Shown here: positions 12,401 to 23,800 of the stretch, piece by piece
Layout of the letters: every line of letters begins with the position of its first letter
Numbering within the stretch: position 1 is the first letter of the stretch
NCBI GenBank assembly: GCA_914767885.1
Contig: CAJZBQ010000008.1
Coordinates: forward strand, 124,001 to 188,000
Length of the DNA stretch: 64,000 bases
Reading direction: 5' to 3'
Origin: Blepharisma stoltei
Lineage: Eukaryota; Ciliophora; Heterotrichea; Heterotrichida; Blepharismidae
Notes under the pieces: model-generated
Told to the model about the DNA's origin: nothing
The model's input: only the letters and a program-made list of their open reading frames with translations
The model's database searches: none
Program-made: the position numbers and the translations under genes

Positions 12401-15400
12401 AATTAAACATATAAATATATTCTTATTACAACAAAATAATATTATATTTCTAATGATTTATTAGTGTATCTTTGACCCTGAATTTCCAAGCCGATTCTTC
12501 ACTTTAGCCAATTTTTCTCTATTTATTTTTTTTTAAAACATTCAAATTTGCAAATATTTAAAATCCGATTTTATTTATAAAATTCTTTTTAGAACGTTAA
12601 TTATTAGAAATTTAATATATTCTGATTAAGATTTCATTATTTTGGTCATTATTAAATGCATTTATACTAAAAATTTCTATTAAAAAGTTTTTTTCACTGA
12701 AAATGAGATTTATTATCCCAAAAATGGGGACTTTTCTTATCTTTTTGCTCACTTTCCAACGGGGAGTTAGAATATGGAGACTACCTCACAACTGTGGCTG
12801 AGGACAAAATTTTACTCGAAATGTCAAAAATCGTCGGAGTTAGCCTCACCTCCAGAGACTCTTATAAATGTAAAATAAATATCCTTGACCAAACCAAAGA
12901 ATATCTAATATGAGGCCTCCAAGATGCATCCCGAGAAAACAAAAGGACTAGAATCGTCGTACAAAATTCACGATCAGATGAAGTTTTAATTTACGTAAAA
13001 GGCTCCTTAGACGCTATGCTAGAAATTTTAAAAGACCCTCACGATAAGCTGCCATTTTTAGAAAACATTCTTAAAGAGCAGTCTACAAGCAGTTTACAAT
13101 TTATAGTAGCTGGATACAGAGTACTAAAACATAGAGAAGCCCAAGAGTTTAAGCTTGGCTTAAGAAATGCCAAACAGTGCCCCGTGAACTCAGAGCGAAG
13201 AATTGAATCAGTTTTCGAAGAAATTGAAATTGGGGTAAATTACCTTGGCTGTGTCGGAATTCAAGAAGAAATTCGAGAAGACACCAAAAATACAGTCAAA
13301 ATATTGCGAAATGCAGGGATAAAACTGTGAATTTTAAGTGGGGATTCTGAAGAAAGTACCATAAGCGCAGGCATAGGGTCGTCAGCTATACAAGAACACT
13401 ATGAAATTATCAGGCTTTGTCAGCCGGCGTCAGAGGTGGAGTGTTATACGATGCTGCAGGAGGCATTGGATAGTACGCTATTTAAAGATAACAGTTTGAA
13501 GAAAAACAGCAGCAAAGATGTGTTTAAAGAGTCAGGGCCACTGAGGACGCCACCTGAGTCACCTATGCAGAGTGCCCAGGATTATGAGTATGAATCGTCT
13601 ATGACTGATAAAGATAATGCACATTTAAAACATTTGGAGACTGCAAGGGAGCCTTCTTTACCAACACTAAACCAAAGAGCGCATAGGCTAAGTAATGAGC
13701 TGTCTCTTAAAAGAGGATCAATAAACCCACTGATATCAAAACTGACTAGCTTTTCAAATGCTCCAATTATTGATATAAATAGACCTTTTTCTGTCGGAGA
13801 TTTGAGTTTTGTGCTTTCTGTTGATAAAAAAACCTTAATTCTCTGAAAAGAAAATTATTTTTTTAATAAATTTAGCAAAATATCCTAGCTAGAATTAGCC
13901 AAAATTAAAAAAAGAGTTAGATCTTTGCCTTGGAAATCCTAGTTGCAGAAAATTATTAGTTATCCTTTTATTTACATCACAGTCCGCATGCTTTCATTCA
14001 CTGCTCCCTGATGACAAAACCAAAGTTGCAAAGCTACTAAAGCAAAATTTTTCATTTAAGCCAGCATTTTTAGCAATTGGGGACAGTGAAAGTGATGTAG
14101 GAATGATCCAAGAAGCACATGTAGGCATTGGGATTATGGGAAATGAAGGAGTGCAAGCAGCCAATGCAAGCGATATTGTAATAAAACAGTTTTCGGACTT
14201 GACAAGACTAATTTTATGTGAAGGGCATTGGTCTTATTCAAATATATCCAAAATTATCTTGATTATTTGGTATAAAAGTGTCTTTATTATTTCGCTGATT
14301 TTTTTCTTCTCACTTTTGGATGAATATTCTGGAGCTTTAATTGATGCTTTAAGCTTGGGGTATTATATAATGGTACTAAACATTGCAAATCTAATAGGGA
14401 TGGGCGTATTTGACCAACAATTAACTGGAAATGAAATTGCTGACTCCCCCCCCTCTCCGTGAGTGAACAAAAAAATTTTGTTCACTCACGGAGGGAGGTT
14501 AATTTTTTTTTTTTAAAAAAAAATATATATAAATTTTTATAAAAAATATTTTTTTCGAAATTAAAAAAAAATCTTGATTCGCAAAAATTGGAAAGCAAAT
14601 ATTAATTTAATTTATAAAAATTAAACAGAATTAGCTCTAGATTTCATTATACTAATTATCATTTATATATCTAAATTTTTTTCCATAAAAATTTTTTCTA
14701 TTAAAAAAATTTTTGTTCACTCACGGAGGGTGGGTTTTTGGGCAAAAAATAGCGATTTTTCTAATGGTTTTGTTCACTCACGGAGGGGGGGGGGGGGAGT
14801 GAGTACCCAGAAATGCATTCGTCTGGAGTTTATAGTACTTTTTTTAATAGTTATCCTTTTTCTTTATATATTGACTGCTTATTTCTTCATATATTGCTAA
14901 TAATGGTCAATATAAGGATATTTAATATACTATATTTTTAATTATTGTCTTCAAGGTGTTGGCCATGCAGGAATTTTGACGATTTTTTTAAGATTTGGAG
15001 TAACTGATATAGTAAAAGATGCTGGGTATACAGAAAATTTATTAATCCTTAGATGTATAACCATAATATTAGCAACAATGATGGTTCAAGCACTTTCTAT
15101 ACTAGAAACAAATAGTTATTGCAAAAAAACTTTGGCTTTTCAAGTAGTCTCATTTGGTATTTTTGTTGTTGTTTTGATTGCTTATTCTTTTGATTCTCCA
15201 ATGTTCGATTTATATGGATTTCTTTCAATGATTTTTTCATCCCCAAGATTGATTGTTAGCATGATTATGCTCTTTTTTATATTTTTTTTGATTTCTTATA
15301 CAGTAAAGACATACTCCGCTCTTTTTGCGCCAACTTTGATTGATTTTATTAATGCACTTAAAATCAGGGTTTTTGATTTTGAAATTATATACAATTTAGA

Positions 15401-18400
15401 TAGGTTGAGAATTAAAAATAAAATAAAATTAAAAATAGGAAAATTAATAAAAATAGTATATCAAGGGTAAACCAATACGAAAATAAGCTAGAAAAAGTAT
15501 TCAAAGGCACAAGCAAATATAAAGCTGAAGTGGATTCAGAGCTTTTTGAAATAAATTTATTTATGCTTCACTTTAAATCACCTTTGCGAAGAGAAGAATA
15601 CAATAAAGGAAAATATATGTCAAGACTAAAGCCTTACAGACTCGTAGATTTACACGACGCCTACTCCACAACGACTATTTTCTTTGGCCTATTATTTTTG
15701 CTTACTCCCCCGTTTAAAATTTGAAACAAAATATCAGTAAAATTTGCAATTTTTGGGACTTTACCCCCTTTAAATTGTTTTTTTTCCGATAGGAATTTTT
15801 ATAGGTGGAAATATTAAGTTTTATAAAATTAATTTTAACCTAATTTTATGTAAAAAGCGCAAGTAGAATGCTATTTAAAAATTTTCAAGCTGAATCGATT
15901 ATGTTTTAATTAATTCTTTATAAAAATGATTAAAATTCAAAGTACTGTGCTAAGTTTATATTTTTTAAAAAATATTAAAGATGAAATTTCTGATATTTAT
16001 AAAATTAGTTTTTGCCCAATTTAATTGCTAAAGCACAAGTAAATTATTATTTAAAATTTTCACACCGAACCCAATTAATTTTTTTATTTAATTCTTCGTA
16101 AAATAAATTGAATTCAAAGTATTGCGCTCAATTTATATATTTTAAATAATTTATTTAATGAAAAAAATTAATTTTTATCGATTTAATGTCTAGTGCAATT
16201 AGAATACTATTTAACACTGAATCGATTTATATTTTTTAATTTTTCTTCATAAAAATAATTAAAAATTAAAGTATTGTGCTCAATGATATTTTTTTATAGC
16301 AAGGCACCATAAGATTTTAAGAGAAAATTTTTTTTTGTTAAAATATTAATTAATCCCCCTTTAAATTGGAACAGGATTTTGTTCCAATTTAAAGGGATGG
16401 GGGAGTTAATTGTTTTTGATTGTCTTATGTCCCAATTGATGTGGAAATAACTCCATATTGATTATTTGAGGTAATTTTCAATACATTTATTCTATTATTT
16501 TTACAGAAATTATGATATAATTTTTTAGAATTTAAAAAAATAGAAAAAAGGTTAACAAAAGAATAAGCCAACAAAATAGAGATTTGCAAAAATATTCTTT
16601 ATGGTGTAGGCGTCATGTGAAGGAACCTTACAGACTATTTATTGCATTTATTACGATATTTGCAATAATAGCATTAATTGTTCATTTTGCAAGAGAGGAA
16701 AGCAATATAATGGTAGGCACTGAAATTATAATTACCCTTTGTCTTTCTATCGGTTATCTTATTATAAGCTGGTCAAAATATTTTATAAATAATTTGCGAT
16801 GCTTCATAATTGCTTATTATCTTATCATATAACAAAGCCAAATAAGCCGAATGCACAAAATAATAGCAAGATATCTTATTCTATAGAATTTTCTGTTTCT
16901 CTTTAATATTGTCAAAATTATATTTATATTACAAGGAATACTATTTATTGCATTAACAGCTACATATGAAGTCTATGTCAAAAATGCTACAATTGAAGCT
17001 GTCTATCCTTTGACTTTTTTATTAGCTTTTAATGTTGACTGAATAATCCAAGTCGTCTGTAATTGTATAATTACTATTTTTGTCATATTAAAAGTCTCAA
17101 GGCTATTTGATTCAACTTTTAGCAGTGTAGATTTGACAGTAACTGCTGTTCAATATATGATTTTTTGGCTTACTATTGATATTGCATGCTTAATTGTAGC
17201 CTATAATATAGAACTGTCAAGCTTAAATGAATTTATTTTAATTAAAAAGGTAAGAACTGAGATGCTTAAGGCCAAAGACGTGCTGGAGCTCCTGATGCCA
17301 AAATTCGTAAGCTCATTTTTTTGTATTATTTTTTAGGAAATTAAATAAAGAAAAATGCTAAATTTAATAGAAAAAGGAATATTAAAAAGGGTAAAAGACG
17401 GAATCAGATATATTGCAGATGACCAAGGAATTGTAAGCGTTTTATTCTGCAATATATGCGATTTCGATTAAGATTAAAGATTAAGATAACTCTTTGTAGA
17501 CCCCCACTTAGCACGGGATCTAATAATACAAGCCCCTTCTTCATGAATTCCATCCACTGGCTAACAGCTCTGAACAACGGTAGGTGGAATCAGCCTAACT
17601 GTCGAACCGTTACAGTAGCCTATGGCCCAGATGAGTCTCGCTTCGCTCCTTGAATGCTGTTCAAGTACACTTGGTGCTGCCGAAGCAGTCCCAACGCTAA
17701 TTTCCTTCAGAAAGACTGAACTTCCCTCACTAGGACGAGTATAGGGGACGGAACCCCTAACTCATACATTCCATTTTTAATTGTGGTGATTTCGATTTAA
17801 TTACTATTGATTTCACGCCTCAAGAAATTACTTCTATGCTCGATGATATTTATGGAAAATTTGACCAGCTCTGCGAATTAGTAGGAGTCACTAAAATTGA
17901 GACAGTAGGGAAAACCTATATGGCTTGTGCTGGTCTAAAGGATAGCGAGTCCGAGCTATATTTTATATATATAAATTTATATTTATTTAAAATATAGCCA
18001 CCATAATTTTTATTATAAATAAGAAAAAGACATAAAAAAATAGAAAAAGGTAATAGAGCACAGAGTAGACACAAATTTCAGATCAGTCCCACATGCCAGA
18101 AGAGTTATTGAAATGGGGATAGAAATCATCAATTGTGTCCAAAAAATGACTACTAGAAACGGCGAACCCCTACACGTCCAAATCGGAATCAACAGTGGTC
18201 CAGTTACCGCAGGTGTAGTCGGAGCCCACAAGCCTCAATATTCTCTTGTCGGAGACACTGTAAACACAGCCAGCCGAATGGCAACCACCTTAAAAGACAA
18301 AAACGCTATACAAATATCAAACTCCACCTATGAGCTCCTAGGTAATAAACGCGGTCTGTTATTTATCCCTCAAATTGTATATGCAAAAGGTAAAGGAAAT

Positions 18401-20811
18401 ATGGAAACTTTTATTGTAAAAGTTGACAATATACCCCCAGAAGGACTTTTAACTGATTTTACTAGGCGAGGAGATACTGTAAAAACAACACTTTCGCTGT
18501 TTATGTCAGGGTCGATGCTGATGCCTACCATAAGTATGCACGTTTCAAGCTTCAGCGATTTGCCATCACCTGGGCTGATAACTATGGAAACTAAAAAAAC
18601 TAGTGGATTATACACAAATTTGATTAATGGAGAAAAAGAAAAAGTTTTCAAGAAAAAAGAAACAAGTCTAGAAAAAATGAGCGTGATCTCTTTCAAATGC
18701 TATGAAACTGAAGAAGAAGCTGCCTTCAGAAAGCTGACTTTAGAAGATAACTATATTAATTTAAATAGTGAGCTTATATACCGTGAGCTCGGCTTTAAAT
18801 CGACCTGAGAATCCCCTCCCCGATCCCTTGACGGTTTCAGCTTTATTGAAATGAATTTGACTTGTCATCTTGAATTAACAATTTCGTTCAAACTGAAACC
18901 GTCAGGGGGAGGGGGAGTTTCAGGTCGAGCCATATCTGTTCTGAAGGTATACTAGGACTTCTTTCAGATTCCTGCTCACTTATTATCCAAATTGTATGGG
19001 TTGCTACTGACAATTATAACACTTTGTTTTTTATTGTCTATTTTCCTTTTGAAATTGCTGGGTTTTTGCTTTTATTGTGGCTATTAAATGAAAATTACAA
19101 AGAAAAATGGTATGCATGATGTCTTCAGCTTTTTTTTGCTTTGGGGTCATTAAGCTTTATTTTGGCAAGTGTGTGGCTTGAAAATGATTTAAACCAATTA
19201 GTTGGGCTTGGGGCACTAATCCATATAATGCTACTTACACATGGGTCAATGATTTTTTTTGGACATATAATAGCATTTGCAGTGCTTGCAACACTTGGAT
19301 GGATTGTTGCAGGAATTTTTGTGGATATTCCTGATATTGTCCTGCGCCAGACCATTTATATGGTCGGATTTGTGGTTTTATGCTTACAGTCCTTTATTAA
19401 ATTGGTATAAATATAGATAAAATTTATAATTTTTTGATAAATACCCCTTCAAATTTTAATTTTTATAGGTAAAATAAATAATTATTATTTCCTGTAGTTT
19501 TTTTAGATAATAATTATAGAATTGCTTCAATTTAATGAGGGTAGTTAGTTACCTTATATTACAGGGTCAAAAAATTATGGACATATAGCCACTTGCGGAC
19601 AAATTCCCAGAATGAACTAAATACTATAGAAGAGCTGGTAAATAAAATGATGCCACCTCACGCATATATGAATTTAAAAGATAAACACTCAGTGACTGAT
19701 AGGTTTTCACAAGTGACTATTTTGTATGCAGATATTGTTGGGTTTACAGCGTGGTCTAGTGATAAAGCTCCTGATGAAATCCTTGGGATGCTTTATGAGC
19801 TGTTTTCTAGGTTTGATAATTTGTGCCTTGTGCATAATGTTTATAAGGTTCATACCATTGGGGATTGTTATGTAGCTATGGGGTATACAGGAAATACTAA
19901 AAATAGAGATCCAGGCCAGATAAAGATTAAGATTTATACGGCTATAAGTGAACCCCACTTGCTGGACTGCCTTGGCTTCAGGAGAGGTAGCCTAACCGGA
20001 GCATATACACCTGAGTGCAAATTGTGTAAGGCCCAACTAAAAATTCCACCTCTTGAATTTTCTGGCGAGATTCACCTAGCCTAAGGATCAGCTCACTAGG
20101 CTAGAGCCACTCTTTTTTAGGGTGGCTCAATAGACTCGATAGATGAAAACCAATCTATCCCATCTAGCAGGGACAGGAAAATCTTTGGGTGAGAAACAAA
20201 GCTTCCCTCTTTGGCAAGACTTTCCCCAAATCTGAAGCCTCCTTGAAAACTATACAGAGCTCTCAGGATGGGCCCGGCCTGCTCCATAAGGAGTGCGCTT
20301 CGGAGACCAATTTCCATCATCGTCACCATTTATTTTTAACTCAGGCCAGGAATGTGTGAATATGGTTGAATTTGCTCAGGCAATGATAAATATCATACAA
20401 GAAGTAAATGAAATAGGCTCTTCTAAATTGATTTTATCATAGAAAAATATATCATTATATATTTATTATAATAAAATCAGTTCTCGATATTAAAAATTAA
20501 TTTTACATTTAAATTAACATTGAATAAATGGTATCAATTTAAATATGAGAATTGGAATGCACACTGGAGATGTAATAGGAGGAATCATTGGAAGATACAT
20601 TGTAAGATATGATATTTATGGCTCTGGCGTTCTCGTTGCGAATTTAATGGAAAGTAATGGAATCCCTGGAGAAATCGCCATCAGTGAAGTCACACAAATG
20701 CTACTGAAGAGATTCCGCCCTTCAAAATACACCTTTCAGCACGTCAACGAAATAAATGTTCCAGTTTTACAAAGAAGTTATAAAATATATACAATTCACA
20801 ACTCTTTATAA
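6457..20811 (+). CDS. P-type ATPase-like/guanylate cyclase fusion, copy B (complete, IES-interrupted)
   Basis: Complete paralogue starting 73 bp after copy A stops. The ATG at 6457 opens an N-terminus with the P4-ATPase FDQFMRPSNIWFL motif. The phosphorylation motif DKTGTLTQDN lies near 7897, and a KGSLDAM nucleotide-binding motif near 13000. The usual DGETN actuator motif is replaced (TSG then LSMRLFN), and the hinge reads GDSESDVGM, so pump activity is doubtful. C1 (17270-18420) lacks metal aspartates (FCNICDFD, TVGKTYMA) but has KIETVG, YSLVGDTVN and NTASRM. C2 (19600-20811) has ADIVGFTAW and TIGDCYVA. Together they would form one guanylate cyclase site with the domain order inverted relative to mammalian adenylate cyclases. 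UGA encodes Trp at several sites (for example 7794). It is interrupted by 12 TA-bounded IESs, two TNA IESs, two SINE-like inserts and a 4.55-kb transposon-bearing IES. Confidence 0.9.
6733..6949. other. IES, 217 bp, TATAGC ends (cyclase B)
   Basis: Ends TATAGCGCGTGCTTC and, inverted, TATAGCACAAGCATC form terminal inverted repeats. Removal joins TSIPLLI to LLVLTAIKDAI of the P4-ATPase N-terminus. Confidence 0.88.
7196..7240. other. IES, 45 bp, TA-bounded (cyclase B)
   Basis: Joins LDTSGIL to SMRLFNKK. Confidence 0.8.
10124..11054 (+). pseudogene. IS1595/Merlin-type DDE transposase with one frameshift
   Basis: With UGA read as Trp, the reading frame from ATG 10124 gives an N-terminal zinc-ribbon-like part (WCARHRL, CENCDDFG, WRCSHCN) and then the first catalytic region VEIDESYFFHRKYHRGR. 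At the TTTT run 10697-10700 the frame must change by one base. After that the ISXO2/IS1595 core continues: FGAIERG, PDRTRETLEELI, ISDGWPAY, a Glu in HIEATW, then KRKL, to TAG at 11052. One surplus T explains the break, so this is either a dead copy or a homopolymer error in the assembly. The family is the DDE_Tnp_IS1595 fold found in eukaryotic Merlin elements. Because it lies wholly inside an IES it would be absent from the macronucleus. Confidence 0.8.
11493..11956 (-). mobile_element. SINE-like element nested in the transposon IES
   Basis: A GC-rich block in AT-rich DNA, flanked by TATATAATCGTGTTA (11478-11492) and TATATGATCGTGTTA (11957-11971), a 15-bp target duplication with one mismatch. 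It is in reverse orientation: its left end is homologous to the reverse complement of the 3' end of the element at 34937-35396, sharing GGATTTGCAC, GCTCATC and TCCCGGC-type blocks. A 143-codon open frame across it is a by-product of its base composition. Confidence 0.8.
13838..13919. other. IES, 82 bp, TA-bounded (cyclase B)
   Basis: Joins VDKKTL to DLCLGNPSCRK, matching KILEICIEHSNCRK of copy A. Confidence 0.9.
14444..14802. mobile_element. TNA IES, 359 bp, TGA duplication (cyclase B)
   Basis: TGA at 14441-14443 and 14800-14802. Ends CTCCCCCCCC and GGGGGAG plus CTCCGTGAGTGAACAAAA inverted repeats, with a further internal copy near 14710. Removal gives EIAEYPEMHSSGVYS as in copy A. There is no TA at the left edge. 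Confidence 0.9.
14869..14944. other. IES, 76 bp, TA-bounded (cyclase B)
   Basis: Joins SYPFSLY to CLQGVGHAGIL, aligned with MNYTFQGLLHAGI of copy A. Confidence 0.85.
15390..15460. other. IES, 71 bp, TA-bounded (cyclase B)
   Basis: Joins VFDFEII to SRVNQYENK, aligned with NFEIISRINQY of copy A. Confidence 0.92.
15705..16408. mobile_element. TNA IES, 704 bp, TTA duplication (cyclase B)
   Basis: TTA at 15702-15704 and 16406-16408. Ends CTCCCCCGTTTAAA and GGGGGAG, with CCCTTTAAATTGGAAC palindromes near both ends, and an AT-rich centre. Joins FGLLFLL to NCFWLSY. Confidence 0.85.
16474..16565. other. IES, about 92 bp, TA-bounded (cyclase B)
   Basis: Removes in-frame stops between WLFEV and SQQNRDLQKYS. 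The exact TA pair is a best guess because copy A lacks this segment. Confidence 0.6.
16830..16922. other. IES, 93 bp, TA-bounded (cyclase B)
   Basis: Joins IAYYLII to FILQGILFIA. Confidence 0.82.
17310..17384. other. IES, 75 bp, TA-bounded (cyclase B)
   Basis: Joins LLMPKFV to KRVKDGIRYI, matching LLLPKFVVKRVKEGI of copy A. Confidence 0.88.
17470..17787 (-). mobile_element. SINE-like insert in cyclase B, duplication without TA
   Basis: GATTTCGATT at 17460-17469 and 17788-17797, with a reversed AATCT tail (AAGATTAAAGATTAAG) at the left. Exact collapse of the repeat restores ICDFDLITIDF, but the repeat has no TA. A TA pair outside it gives CNNCGDFDLI, also in frame. Confidence 0.85.
17959..18067. 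other. IES, 109 bp, TA-bounded (cyclase B)
   Basis: Joins DSESEL to DTNFRSVPHARR, aligned with SETELDYSLRSV of copy A. Confidence 0.88.
18798..18934. other. Foldback IES, 137 bp, TA-bounded (cyclase B)
   Basis: Inverted repeats CGACCTGA plus TGACGGTTTCAG at both ends with C-rich blocks between them. Removal joins YRELGF to ICSEGILGLL. Confidence 0.85.
19408..19556. other. IES, 149 bp, TA-bounded (cyclase B)
   Basis: Joins SFIKLV to YYRVKKLWTYS, aligned with YFRIKRLWTYS of copy A. Confidence 0.82.
19920..20341 (-). mobile_element. SINE-like insert in cyclase B, 8-bp duplication without TA
   Basis: CAGGCCAG at 19912-19919 and 20342-20349 with a reversed tail (ATAAAGATTAAG). Collapse of the repeat restores RDPGQECVNM; TA excision using a TA upstream of the repeat would give KNNSGQECV in frame. 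Same subfamily as 52983-53410. Confidence 0.85.
20416..20526. other. IES, 111 bp, TA-bounded (cyclase B)
   Basis: Joins IIQEVNEI to NGINLNMRIG, identical in layout to copy A. Contains an imperfect AT-rich palindrome. Confidence 0.9.
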
Positions 20812-20817
20812 TAAATC

Positions 20818-23800
20818 ATGATACCTTTAATAGTTTTAATCACAGTTTTAGCATCAGTCAGCGCGACGATTGTCCATCTAATTCCTCATTCTCACCTGGA
20901 TTTAGGCTGGCTACGTACAGAAGACCAATATTTTTATGGCTGTGGTGGAGATCCCAATAATGTTTATAGCAGTTTGCCCGATGATGGCGCTCAATGCGCC
21001 ATCATCGAGCAACACCAAACAAGGGTCCACACGTGGAATAGGATCCACGTGTGGAGCCCTTTTTGGCTCGTGGAAATGAGGATTCTCCACGTGCTAAAAA
21101 GGGCTTCACACGTGGAATCCATTTCCACTGTGAACCCTTGTCTGGTGTTGCCCGATGATGGCGCATTGAGCGCCATCATCGGGCAACTGCTATATCTGAT
21201 AATTAGTGAAATTGTTAGTGCTTTAACAGTGGACTATGAAAGAAGAGCTGTTTTAGCTGAAATTGGGTTTTTAAAAAAATGATGGGATTTGCAAACCCCT
21301 GCAATGAAAAATCAGATGAAAATTTTGATTAAAACTGGGAGATTGGAAATTGTGAATGGAGGGTGAAGCATGCCTGATGAAGCTTGTACAAATTATATGG
21401 ATCTGCAGGAAAATTTTGTTATTGGGCATGAATTTATGAGAGAAGAGTTTGGAATTACTCCTAAAATTGGGTATCAGATTGATAATTTTGGCCATTCTGC
21501 AACCTTTGCAGAAATGCTTATTCCTCCCTCTGTGAGCGATAAAAAAATTTCTGGCTCACAGGGGGCTATTTTGATTTAAAATTTTATATAATTTTTTTTG
21601 TTGAAATTCTCAAAAATTGGATTTTTAAAAATTAATTTAAATTTGACAATTTATTTTTAGAGTGCAAAACTGTTTAAATTTAACAGAATTACATATTATA
21701 GATTAAAATATTTTTTATAAGTATTTTTATGTTAAAAAATTGTTGGCTTGCTCACAGAAGGTGTTTTATCCAAAAAGTAAGGATTTTCCAATGGTTTTGC
21801 TCACCCACAGGAGAGGGGGAGTTATAGAAATGGGCTATCAAGGGCTGGTTTTATCCCGAATTCATTATCATGACAAAAAAGAGCGAACAGCCAACAAAGA
21901 ACTAGAATTTACATGGCACCCTTCAAGCACTGAAAAAGGGATTTTTACTCATATTCTTTACAATCATTATTCTTCCCCTAAATCCTTGCATTTTGAAGGC
22001 CTTTGAATTGACAATAGTTTTATTACAGACAAAGAAAGCAGCTGTTATACAGCAGAAATCATCATGAAAGATCTGCAAAATCACGTCAAAGGGATGGCAG
22101 AAGCTTACAAAAGTGACCATATTATGCTGTTTATAGGGGATGATTTTACATTAAGTTCTGCAGAAAGGACGTTTGGGAGCTTAGACCTTATGATAAATTA
22201 TGTGAAAATTCACCCTGAATATGAGATGGAACTGAGATATAGCACAATTTCTCAGTATTTTGCAGAGATTTATAAAACAAAAGAAAGCTGGAGTTGTTAT
22301 AAGGATGATTTTTTCCCGTATGCAGATTATCCTTATTCATATTGGACTGGGTATTATTCATCAAGACCTTCGCTTAAGCTGCAGATTAAGAAATTTGCTG
22401 ATTATGTAAGAGCGACCGAGAGGCTGGTTGCTCATTCTTCGTTGAATTATTATCAAAATTTCACAAAGGAGATTACTCTCAATAGAGTATGCTTGATGTC
22501 TTTAATAATTTTCAATTGGGGTATGGGGAAAATTGATTTTATATAGAAAATAGCTAGGTAGATATAAGGTATATAGTGAAATTGGGCATAAATAAATTGA
22601 AGCCACTTAGGGAATATTTAGCTCTGCTTCAGCACCATGATGCGATTACTGGAACTGCGAGACTTGAAGTGTCTCGAAATTATGCGAAAAAAATTACTAA
22701 ATTGGAAGACTCAGTAATCCATTTATATGAAGAATCTTTGGAAAATTCTGTTAACTCTCTTGTAAGGTGCCAATTAAATTCGACAATTTGCCCTGTCCTA
22801 AAAGACCTTGAAACTGATAAAACCCCGGTAAAATTAATTGTCTATAACCCTATTCCCATTACAAAAACCTTGCATTATTTTTTTAAATCCAAAATCCTAA
22901 TAAATTTATTTCAAAAATCCATAATTACATAATAAAGGATAAATACATCCACACTTTCGAAATATTAGAAATCCCTATAAGCACCCCAAACATCCAAATA
23001 ACTGACGAAGACAAAAATCTCCTCGATATACAAATTCTTCATGATCCCAGCCCATTTTTCAACACAGAAACCTCAATTGGTCGCTATTTATTGCTTCTTC
23101 CTATAAGTATTCAAGCCCTCTGTATCAGAACTTTTACAATATCCTTATCAGACTATTCATCATCAGTACTAGAATATTCCCTTATGGCAAAATCAGGAAG
23201 CATTTCTAACCAAGAGTATTTTATTGAATTTTCAACAAATAATTTTACAATAGTTCATGATAATAAAGAAATTAATATTATGATGAATTATGAGTATTAT
23301 TCACCTAATATTGGGGATGAGTATGATGGGCAATCTTCAGGAATTTATATATTTAGGCCTGGATCTCCTCATTATGTAAGCACAGCACTTTGCCAGTTTA
23401 AAAATTTTAAAGTTATTAATACACAATGGGTAGAAAGAATATATTATATATTAAACTGAATCTTTTTAATTTAAATTGAGATAAGCTTTGAGAATTATTT
23501 TTAGTTAATTTAGCCTAATTAAATATACTTTAAATGCGGAAGTGAGGCAGCTACAAAGATTACACTATGGAAAATTGGTGAAAATAAGCTTCCGAATATT
23601 GAGCATTATATTAAGCCTATAACTGATTTTGAGGGGAAAGAAATAATTGTGAGATATTACACAAATTGGCTACATGATGATACTTTTTTTATTGATTCAA
23701 ATGGATTGAAAAATATTAATAAAACATGAAATGTCCATGGTGGACAAAAATTTGAAACTTTAGAGCCTATTGCAGGAAATTATTATGCTATTACTTCTCA

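Larger units (their letters stand above)
8198..12751. mobile_element. 4.55-kb IES carrying a Merlin/IS1595-type transposon
   Basis: This stretch breaks the nucleotide-binding domain of cyclase copy B. It sits between imperfect direct repeats TTACTTTCC (8195-8203) and TCACTTTCC (12749-12757), both in frame, and removing one restores the protein. Inside, the segment at about 8226-8315 is repeated inverted and nearly perfectly at about 12435-12527, forming long terminal inverted repeats. A transposase lies between them, and a SINE-like element is nested at 11493-11956. The motif AATTTCCAAGCC recurs near 9239, 12326 and 12482. The rest (8330-10100, 11060-11470, 11980-12430 and 12530-12750) is very AT-rich without a gene I can recognise. 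Merlin elements typically duplicate 8-9 bp, which fits the flanking repeat, although the inverted repeats do not abut it exactly. Confidence 0.75.

Noticed and set aside
14444-14802. CTCCGTGAG repeats read as a bacterial-type terminator or attachment site
   Set aside because: They are ends of a multi-copy IES family in a ciliate germline context, with in-frame excision evidence.
20818-21282. Continuous 154-codon frame reading through the foldback element
   Set aside because: The palindrome happens to be stop-free, but the encoded segment has no place in alpha-mannosidases; TA excision restores the GH38 sequence.
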